Of a stretch of DNA of 6,003 nt, positions 1 to 6,003 are shown piece after piece. The stretch spans positions 1 through 6,003 of the forward strand of contig SLPT01000077.1 in the NCBI GenBank assembly GCA_007131845.1. Direction: 5' to 3'. Every line of letters starts with the position of its first letter. Within the stretch, counting starts at the first letter, position 1. The notes beneath the pieces are model-generated. The model searched no databases. It saw nothing but the letters and a program-made list of their open reading frames with translations, and was not told where the DNA came from. This DNA comes from Desulfobacteraceae bacterium. Lineage in GTDB: Bacteria > Desulfobacterota > Desulfobacteria > Desulfobacterales > Desulfosalsimonadaceae. Both the position numbers and the translations under genes were made by a program.

Positions 1-21
1 ATTGCGTGAAAGGTAGAAACG

Positions 22-1371
22 ATGAACGTTTGTATTGTTGGAACGGGCTATGTCGGGTTGGTTTCTGCTGCATGCCTGGCTGAAACCGGAAATCATGTCT
101 TTTGCGTCGATATCAATGAAAAAATCGTTGAACGATTGAAAAACTGCGATATTCATATCTTTGAGCCCGGTCTTGAGGAGTTTGTTCGCAGAAACGTGGA
201 CGGCAGGCGCTTGTTTTTCACCACATCCCTTTCCGAGGCAATCGCCGATTCCATGTTCGTGTTCAGTTGCGTGGGAACGCCGCCGCAAGAGGACGGTTCA
301 TGCGATTTGTCGGCCGTTTTTGCAGTTGCCCGCGAAATCGGCCGGACCATGACCGATTACAAGATCGTGGTAAACAAGTCTACGGTGCCTGTCGGAACCG
401 CGGACCAGGTGCGGCAGATCATTTCGGAGGAACTGGAAAAGCGGGGAGTGGATATTGCCTTTGACGTGGTTTCCAACCCGGAGTTTCTGAAGGAAGGGGA
501 TGCGGTCAACGATTTCATGAAACCGGACCGGATCATCATCGGAACGGACAACCCGGAGACCGCAGCGCTGCTGGAAGACCTCTATGCCCCGTATGCAAGA
601 AGCCGCGACAAGCTGATCGTCATGGGAATCAGAAGCGCCGAGATGAGCAAGTACGCAGCAAACTGCATGCTTGCCACAAAAATTTCCTTTATCAATGAAA
701 TGGCCAACATCTGCGAGAAGGTCGGCGCCGATATCCGGGACGTCCGGGTGGGCATCGGCTCCGATCATCGAATCGGCTATCATTTTATCTATCCGGGACT
801 GGGTTACGGCGGATCGTGCTTTCCAAAGGACGTCAAGGCGCTTATCCGTACCGCCAGCGAACTCGATTACCCGCCGGGGCTGCTCAATGCGGTTGAGGCC
901 GTCAACAACCGGCAGAAGTATACCATGATCGATAAAATCAAGGCCTATTTTGCGGACAAGGGCGGCATAGAGGGTAAGACCATGGCTGCCTGGGGGCTTT
1001 CCTTCAAGGCCAATACGGATGATATCCGCGATTCTGCAGCCATTTACCTGATTGCCGAACTGATCGAAGCCGGGATGACGGTACGGGGATTCGATCCGGC
1101 TGCAGGCGACAATGCAGTCCGGTACTTCCAGGGGAATGCCGGGTTCGAATTATCCGATGATCCCTACGAAATGCTCGACGGCGCAGATACCCTGACAGTT
1201 CTCACCGATTGGAACCAGTTCAGAAATCCGAATTTCAAGATGATCCGGGAGAAGCTCCGGTATCCCATGGTATTTGACGGGCGAAATCTCTTCCCCAGTA
1301 ATACCGTTTCCCGCTTCGGGCTGGGCTGCATCCGGGTGGGGCGGCCTTCCATAGAGCCTGCGGATGTTTGA
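22..1371 (+). CDS. ugd: UDP-glucose 6-dehydrogenase
   Basis: Cytoplasmic enzyme that oxidises UDP-glucose to UDP-glucuronate with two NAD+, supplying a precursor for surface polysaccharides and LPS sugars. The 449-residue protein opens with a Rossmann nucleotide-binding motif GTGYVG (residues 7-12), and D30 ends the second beta strand, as expected for NAD+ preference. STVPVGT follows, then the signature NPEFLKEGDAV and a central helix containing EMSKYAAN (K210 and N214 in the catalytic and substrate-binding positions). GGSCFPKD carries the catalytic cysteine C266 and D270. The C-terminal UDP-binding domain includes the GLSFKANTDDIRDS segment and ends with FDGRNLF. Length is normal for the family. 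The ATG at 22 follows AAAGG (9-13) at an 8-nt spacing, and the Rossmann motif starts right after it, so the start is secure. The stop codon lies 1 nt before a 78-bp repeat arm, and a terminator follows about 100 nt later. Promoter and upstream genes are outside the window. An alternative would be another member of the UDP-glucose/GDP-mannose dehydrogenase family, but the motifs fit Ugd best. Confidence 0.96.
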   Translation: MNVCIVGTGYVGLVSAACLAETGNHVFCVDINEKIVERLKNCDIHIFEPGLEEFVRRNVDGRRLFFTTSLSEAIADSMFVFSCVGTPPQEDGSCDLSAVFAVAREIGRTMTDYKIVVNKSTVPVGTADQVRQIISEELEKRGVDIAFDVVSNPEFLKEGDAVNDFMKPDRIIIGTDNPETAALLEDLYAPYARSRDKLIVMGIRSAEMSKYAANCMLATKISFINEMANICEKVGADIRDVRVGIGSDHRIGYHFIYPGLGYGGSCFPKDVKALIRTASELDYPPGLLNAVEAVNNRQKYTMIDKIKAYFADKGGIEGKTMAAWGLSFKANTDDIRDSAAIYLIAELIEAGMTVRGFDPAAGDNAVRYFQGNAGFELSDDPYEMLDGADTLTVLTDWNQFRNPNFKMIREKLRYPMVFDGRNLFPSNTVSRFGLGCIRVGRPSIEPADV

Positions 1372-1372
1372 T

Positions 1373-1450
1373 CGCTGCATTCTTCGACATTGCGCAAGCC
1401 TTGATCTTGAACTTTTCACAAAGCCGTCAGGTCGCGACTTTTTACGAGTG
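1373..1450 (-). repeat. 78-bp repeat arm, left copy (half of a palindromic element)
   Basis: This stretch is the reverse complement of 1700-1777. The two 78-bp arms align without gaps and differ at 6 positions by my hand count (about 92% identity). It begins 1 nt after the ugd stop codon. Its left end corresponds to a point close to the symmetry centre of the complete palindromic element on the right, so this copy looks like a half-element in opposite orientation. The outer end reads into TTTTTACGAGTG, and similarity to the other copy stops there. I see no coding function. It probably belongs to a dispersed extragenic repeat or MITE-like family, but that is inference from structure only. Confidence 0.85.
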
Positions 1451-1467
1451 CATCATGAATGTAATAC

Positions 1468-1504
1468 AAAAAAAGGGGCCCTCCGGGACGGAGAACCCCT
1501 TTTT
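1468..1504. terminator. Bidirectional intrinsic terminator shared by ugd and the small RNA
   Basis: Seven A residues (1468-1474) precede a GC-rich hairpin followed by five T residues (1500-1504). GGGG 1475-1478 pairs with CCCC 1496-1499. After a CC/AA mismatch, CTCCG 1481-1485 pairs with CGGAG 1489-1493 around a GGA loop. The A and T tracts extend the stem and give a U-tract on either strand: it would end the ugd transcript on the + strand and the leftward small RNA on the - strand, where the U-tract is the longer one (7 nt). Both uses fit the surrounding genes. Confidence 0.88.
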
Positions 1505-1579
1505 GAATCATCAGGTTCGGCTCGTTTCCAAATGGCGGGGAAAATCAGGAAACGGTGCGAACCCGGCGGGGATAGCGAT
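1468..1579 (-). ncRNA. Candidate small RNA with duplicated UCCCCGCC motif (unclassified)
   Basis: A leftward unit of about 110 nt lies between a consensus promoter (1584-1611) and an intrinsic terminator (1504 down to 1468). The predicted start is near 1576-1579. The RNA can form one strong stem-loop: 1558-1563 pairs with 1514-1519 (6 bp, GGUUCG/CGAACC) and 1548-1554 pairs with 1523-1529 (7 bp, CGUUUCC/GGAAACG). A 3x3 internal loop separates the two helices and the apical loop has 18 nt. UCCCCGCC occurs twice, once in the mostly unpaired 5' leader (1572-1565) and once in the apical loop (1541-1534). Exposed C-rich motifs are typical of trans-acting sRNAs that pair with ribosome-binding sites (for example RsaE), so such a role is possible but inferred. 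I find no SRP, 6S, tmRNA or riboswitch signature that I know. No open reading frame with a ribosome-binding site is apparent in the RNA. The gene sits between two inverted repeat copies. Confidence 0.66.
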
Positions 1580-1583
1580 TACA

Positions 1584-1611
1584 ATTATATATAATTAAAT
1601 ATCTGTGTCAA
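1584..1611 (-). promoter_or_regulatory. Consensus sigma-70 promoter for the small RNA
   Basis: Read on the - strand, TTGACA (1611-1606) is followed after exactly 16 nt by TATAAT (1589-1584). Both hexamers are perfect. The DNA upstream of the -35 (about 1612-1640) is A/T-rich with an AAAAATAAAGG-like tract, resembling an UP element. A start 5-8 nt beyond the -10 would fall at 1576-1579. No protein gene lies to the left on this strand, so the promoter most plausibly serves the short RNA that ends at the terminator. The -10 overlaps a 14-bp A/T palindrome (1583-1596), which is probably incidental. Confidence 0.75.
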
Positions 1612-1699
1612 GTAAAATAACCTTTATTTTTGCTTATAAACCCCGTTCCGTGGAAAACCGCCTTTTCCGCCAATCTCTGCGTCCGGCTCAAATTTGACA

Positions 1700-1777
1700 C
1701 ACTCGTAAAAAGTCGCGATCCGACGGCTTTGTAAACAGTTCAAGATCAAGGCTTGCGCGATTTCGAAGAATGCAGCG
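1700..1777 (+). repeat. 78-bp repeat arm, right copy (inverted relative to 1373-1450)
   Basis: This arm pairs as an ungapped inverted repeat with 1373-1450 (6 mismatches in 78). Here the sequence continues past 1777 into the second half of a palindrome, so this is the more complete copy. The two arms bracket 249 bp (1451-1699) containing the terminator, the small RNA and its promoter. No obvious target-site duplication is visible outside the arms. Confidence 0.85.
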
Positions 1778-1844
1778 TACTTTTCGTACGTAAAATTCTG
1801 AGAAATCGCGCGTAACGCAGATATTGGGTTTTTACGAAGCCGTC
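1722..1844. repeat. 123-bp interrupted palindrome (REP/MITE-like)
   Basis: Every paired block is symmetric about position 1783, so the two halves have kept register without indels. The outer arm 1722-1735 pairs with 1831-1844 (13 of 14). The middle arm GCGCGATTTC 1755-1764 pairs with GAAATCGCGC 1802-1811 (10 of 10). AGAAT 1767-1771 pairs with ATTCT 1795-1799, and CGTAC 1776-1780 pairs with GTACG 1786-1790 around a TTTTC loop. The blocks between are poorly paired. The sequence could extrude as a cruciform or fold as a long RNA hairpin if transcribed toward the helicase gene. I see no protein gene in it. Confidence 0.8.
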
Positions 1845-1861
1845 AAATTTTTAATTCTTGA

Positions 1862-1891
1862 GAATACGTCGGGTATTCCCTCGGTTACAAT
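1862..1891 (+). promoter_or_regulatory. Possible operator and -10 upstream of the helicase gene
   Basis: GAATAC (1862-1867) and GTATTC (1873-1878) form a perfect 6-bp dyad with a 5-nt spacer. TACAAT (1886-1891) is one base from the -10 consensus, but no -35 lies at 16-18 nt, since that position is occupied by the dyad. This could be a promoter helped or blocked by a dimeric regulator. It matches no LexA box I can name. The remainder up to the helicase start holds only the ribosome-binding site. Speculative. Confidence 0.25.
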
Positions 1892-1971
1892 TTTCGCCGT
1901 TCTTGATCATGATGAAAAATCCTGGTTTTCGTTCACGCAGGCACTTAATATTTTAAAGGAAATCACCATTC

Positions 1972-3825
1972 ATGGAGTTGTCCAAACAGCAGCAACAGGC
2001 GGTCGAGCATATCGGCGCCGCCCTGGTGGTTGCCGGGGCGGGATCCGGGAAAACCCGGGCGCTTACGGCCAAAATTGCACATCTTATCGAAAACGGATAC
2101 CAGCCGGAGCGGATTCTTGCCATTACCTTCACCAACAAGGCGGCCGACGAGATGAAGCGTCGACTGGTGGAATTGACCGGACTTTCCGAGGATCGCTTCC
2201 CATGGGTCCGGACATATCATTCGGCCTGTTATCGAATACTCCGGAAACATTGTCATGTGATGGGTTACAAGCAGCCCTTGCAGATTTATTCCATGTATCA
2301 CCAGCAGAAGTTGGTGTCGGAAATTCTCATCGAATTCAATATCGACCGGAAATATCTGCACCCGGTGCGCGGCGCCATCTCCAATGCCAAAAACTCCGGC
2401 AGACCCGGGGCATGGCTCGATACATGCCGTCGCATCGGGCCCTTTCGGGTCGAAGACATCTACAGGCGCTATGAAAAGGAACTGTTCAGCAGAAACGCCG
2501 TGGACTTTGACAACATTCTGCTGATAACCCGGAATCTGCTCCGGGACCATCCGGAGATCCGGGAGGAATACAGGCGCTGGTTTTCTTACATCCTGGTCGA
2601 TGAATACCAGGATTCCAACGATCTTCAGGAGGAACTCACCCGGCTGCTGCTCGGAAACGGGAATCTGTTCTGCGTGGGTGATGACTGGCAGGCCATTTAT
2701 GGATTCCGGGGAAGTAACGTGGGCAACTTTCTGAACTTTGAAAAAAGTTTCGAAAACGCGGAAGTATTCCGGATGGAGGAGAATTTCCGGTCTGCGGATG
2801 AAATCGTGGGGACTGCCAACCGCCTGATCAAGAACAACCGTCATCGCATGGACAAAACCTGCTTTTCGAATATGACCGGCGGCGGGATCGAAATCGAGCA
2901 TTTTTTCTCCGATGCCGAGGAAGCCGACTGGGTTGTGGGCAACATGATCACCCTTCGCCGGAAAGGGTTTGGATTCAACCAGATGGGGATTTTGTACCGG
3001 ACCAAGTTCTGCTCGCTTCCGTTTGAACAGGCCCTCCGGTCCGCCGGCATTCCCTACCGTATGCTGGGAGACCGGGGCTTTTTCGAACGAAAGGAAATCC
3101 TGGATATCAACTGTTACCTGGCTGCCGCAGTTTTCGAAAGAGATGACGCTTCCTTTGAAAGGGTTGTCAACACGCCGAAGCGCGGTATCGGGCCCAAAAT
3201 GATCCAGGATCTCAACGGGCACCGTCCGGAAGGCGGCAGCCTGCAGGACGCCGTCCGGCGGGCCGTATCGGAAAAGCTCCTCAAGCCAAAGGTGCACCAG
3301 GGACTCGCCTTTGTGCTCAGGCTTGTGGACGATATTCGTGAAATGACTCCCGACCATGCCATCCGGACGATTGTCGACCGAACGGATTACTACGAACATC
3401 TCCGGAGTTATTCGAAAACAGAAGGGGACTTCACCTCCCGCGTCGAAAACATCGAGCAGCTGATATATTCCGCGTCCCGTTACGAGAACCTGCTCGAATA
3501 CATCGAGGACGCCGCCCTGATCCGGGAGGACAGGGCGGAGGAAGAGGCCGGCGATAACGGCGGCGGCGTCTGCCTTTCCACCATTCATGCCAGCAAGGGC
3601 CTGGAATATCATGTTGTATTCGTGGTGGCATGCGAGGAAAACCTGCTGCCGCACTGGAAGTCGAGGGAATCGGAAGAGGAGCTGCAGGAAGAGCGGCGGT
3701 TGATGTATGTTGCCATGACCCGGGCAGAAAAATATCTGTTTTTGAGCTCCGCGGACTACCGGAAAGGACAATTCAACCCGGTAAGCCGGTTTATCACGGA
3801 GATCGCCTCCGGGCTTTCCTGCTGA
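1972..3825 (+). CDS. UvrD/Rep-family ATP-dependent DNA helicase (SF1A)
   Basis: Cytoplasmic 3'-5' DNA helicase/translocase of the UvrD/PcrA/Rep group, acting in repair or replication restart; the exact role is not visible. The 617 residues carry the full motif set in order: Walker A AGAGSGKT (21-28), Ia TFTNKAADEM (52-61), Walker B DEYQD (210-214), III GDDWQAIYGFRGS (236-248), IV NFRS (271-274), V LSTIHASKGLE (535-545) and VI EERRLMYVAMTRA (573-585), with the arginine finger R584. It is shorter than typical Rep (about 670) or UvrD (about 720) because it ends soon after motif VI and lacks the C-terminal tail. Motif III has W where UvrD and Rep usually have D (GDDDQ), as in helicase IV (HelD), and F245 where PcrA/UvrD have a DNA-stacking W. 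The rest is Rep/UvrD-like. The ATG at 1972 follows AAAGGA (1955-1960) at 11 nt, and the Q-rich N-terminus fits the family. I give no symbol because uvrD, pcrA and rep cannot be separated here. Confidence 0.93.
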   Translation: MELSKQQQQAVEHIGAALVVAGAGSGKTRALTAKIAHLIENGYQPERILAITFTNKAADEMKRRLVELTGLSEDRFPWVRTYHSACYRILRKHCHVMGYKQPLQIYSMYHQQKLVSEILIEFNIDRKYLHPVRGAISNAKNSGRPGAWLDTCRRIGPFRVEDIYRRYEKELFSRNAVDFDNILLITRNLLRDHPEIREEYRRWFSYILVDEYQDSNDLQEELTRLLLGNGNLFCVGDDWQAIYGFRGSNVGNFLNFEKSFENAEVFRMEENFRSADEIVGTANRLIKNNRHRMDKTCFSNMTGGGIEIEHFFSDAEEADWVVGNMITLRRKGFGFNQMGILYRTKFCSLPFEQALRSAGIPYRMLGDRGFFERKEILDINCYLAAAVFERDDASFERVVNTPKRGIGPKMIQDLNGHRPEGGSLQDAVRRAVSEKLLKPKVHQGLAFVLRLVDDIREMTPDHAIRTIVDRTDYYEHLRSYSKTEGDFTSRVENIEQLIYSASRYENLLEYIEDAALIREDRAEEEAGDNGGGVCLSTIHASKGLEYHVVFVVACEENLLPHWKSRESEEELQEERRLMYVAMTRAEKYLFLSSADYRKGQFNPVSRFITEIASGLSC

Positions 3826-3851
3826 ATCCCCGACGGGGACGCATCTGCTGC

Positions 3852-5268
<1,417 letters not shown>

Positions 5269-5300
5269 AATGAGTGCGTTGGATTGGAATGGATAACCTG

Positions 5301-6003
5301 ATGAAACAACCGGTTCTCAAAACTTGCAGACTGTTTGCTATCGCCTTTGCGGGGTTTGCGTTTTTTTCGCTGCCTTCGTTGCCTGTGACTGCCGATGCCT
5401 ATGTTTTGCCCGCTCCCTATCTTCTTGAGCGGGTTTCCACTGGCATCAATCCGGCATCCCGGTTCCAGGCAATCAAAACACTGCGTATTGAACCGGCCGG
5501 CCCGGATGAAGATGAAAATCGTCGCGGCCGCGCGCGATCCTTTGACATGGTCGTTTCATTCAATCATCCTTCCATGTTTCGGGCGGACATCCGGGGGGAT
5601 GATTTGGAGCATACTCATGTCGCGTCCGCCGGCAGATATATTACCCTTATCGATGACGTCGTTGCCGGCCGATCCGCGCAATGGGTCTATCATTTCAAGC
5701 ATCTTTTTCTCCAGCATTCCCGGGAAGAGCTGACCGATAATCTACAGTCGATTGGCGTCCGAACCGGTATTTCCAGCATCGGAAGGCTTGACGGGGGTAT
5801 CTTTTTCGTGGTGGGGGCTCAATATCCCGATAGCACGGTGCCACAGCTCTGGATCGACCGGGAGCGTTTTCTGCCCGTGCGCCTCGTCGTAACCGGGGCA
5901 TCCGCAGAAGGGGAACCGCCGGCCGCTGAAATCCGATTTTCCCGATGGTCCCGGCAAAACGGAATGCGCTATCCCGGGGAAATGACATTTTTCGAAAACG
6001 GTA
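5301..6003 (+). CDS. Secreted LolA-like hypothetical protein (partial, 3' end missing)
   Basis: An open frame runs without a stop from 5289/5301 past the window end; 234 codons are visible from 5301. The N-terminus is a clear Sec signal peptide: basic residues K2, K7 and R10, a hydrophobic core at about 11-28, and AxA-type cleavage options after A31 (VTA) or A33 (ADA). There is no lipobox cysteine, so a periplasmic or secreted product is expected. The mature part looks rich in beta strands. A segment near residues 183-195, LWIDRERFLPVRL, resembles the 'W-I-D-x-x-x-x-L-P-V' strand of LolA/outer-membrane lipoprotein-sorting-like proteins. That family link is inference from pattern and could be wrong. 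ATG 5301 (GGA at 5291-5293, 7 nt away) gives a conventional signal peptide; ATG 5289 would add MDNL and has a similarly weak site. It lies 32 nt after eno with no terminator between, so it is probably on the eno transcript, although no functional link to enolase is evident. Confidence 0.78.
   Translation, partial: MKQPVLKTCRLFAIAFAGFAFFSLPSLPVTADAYVLPAPYLLERVSTGINPASRFQAIKTLRIEPAGPDEDENRRGRARSFDMVVSFNHPSMFRADIRGDDLEHTHVASAGRYITLIDDVVAGRSAQWVYHFKHLFLQHSREELTDNLQSIGVRTGISSIGRLDGGIFFVVGAQYPDSTVPQLWIDRERFLPVRLVVTGASAEGEPPAAEIRFSRWSRQNGMRYPGEMTFFENG

Noticed and set aside
298..783. A 161-codon - strand frame inside ugd
   Set aside because: It is antisense to conserved Ugd active-site motifs and has no family features. 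It is a by-product of codon bias.
1583..1596. 14-bp perfect palindrome AATTATATATAATT as an operator
   Set aside because: It is pure A/T in an A/T-rich promoter and overlaps the -10 box, so chance symmetry is the simpler explanation.
1364..1598. Two overlapping 76-codon + strand frames after ugd
   Set aside because: They run through the repeat arm, the intrinsic terminator and the antisense small RNA. No ribosome-binding site or protein-like composition is seen.
1652..1668. Small hairpin GGAAAA-CCGCC-TTTTCC
   Set aside because: The stem is only 6 bp, has no T-tract and no gene to terminate. It is likely chance.
1694..1699. TTGACA on the + strand just before the right repeat arm, as a possible promoter
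   Set aside because: No acceptable -10 box is found 15-19 nt downstream.
1451..1699. CRISPR array, tRNA, SRP or 6S RNA in the intergenic region
   Set aside because: There are no regularly spaced repeats, no cloverleaf, and no SRP GGAAG-type or 6S open-bubble features that I could find.
1824..2474. A 216-codon + strand frame starting in the palindrome and overlapping the helicase in another frame
   Set aside because: Most of it is an out-of-frame reading of the helicase, and the non-overlapping part lies in repeat and regulatory DNA.
5395..5733. A 112-codon + strand frame downstream of eno
   Set aside because: It overlaps, out of frame, the longer signal-peptide-bearing frame from 5301 that runs off the window end. 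The longer frame has the better start and composition.

Overview
This 6-kb window looks like chromosome from a Gram-negative anaerobe. The protein sequences, codon use and style of intergenic repeat suggest the Desulfobacterota (sulfate-reducer-like 'deltaproteobacteria'). That placement is an impression from the sequence, not a search result. All protein genes are on the + strand.

Layout: (1) ugd, UDP-glucose 6-dehydrogenase, 22-1371, complete. (2) A 600-bp intergenic region, 1372-1971, with no convincing protein gene but dense in structure. It holds a 78-bp repeat arm directly after the ugd stop (1373-1450), a two-way intrinsic terminator (1468-1504), and a probable small RNA gene on the - strand (about 1579 down to 1468) with a fully consensus sigma-70 promoter (1584-1611). 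A second, inverted copy of the 78-bp arm (1700-1777) is part of a 123-bp interrupted palindrome (1722-1844). A weak candidate control region for the helicase follows (1862-1891). (3) A UvrD/Rep-family superfamily 1A DNA helicase, 1972-3825. (4) A strong-looking promoter (3852-3880) and a leader of about 107 nt ahead of eno (enolase, 3994-5268). (5) A secreted or periplasmic protein with LolA-like features begins 32 nt after eno (5301) and runs off the end of the window.

The protein genes do unrelated jobs (UDP-glucuronate supply for surface polysaccharide, DNA repair or replication-fork maintenance, glycolysis/gluconeogenesis). They look like separate transcription units, except that the last gene probably shares the eno transcript. 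The least ordinary part is the ugd-helicase gap: a compact RNA gene lying between two inverted copies of a palindromic repeat. The RNA is predicted to fold into a 6+7-bp stem-loop and carries the motif UCCCCGCC twice, once in the 5' leader and once in the apical loop. I do not recognise it as any known RNA family.
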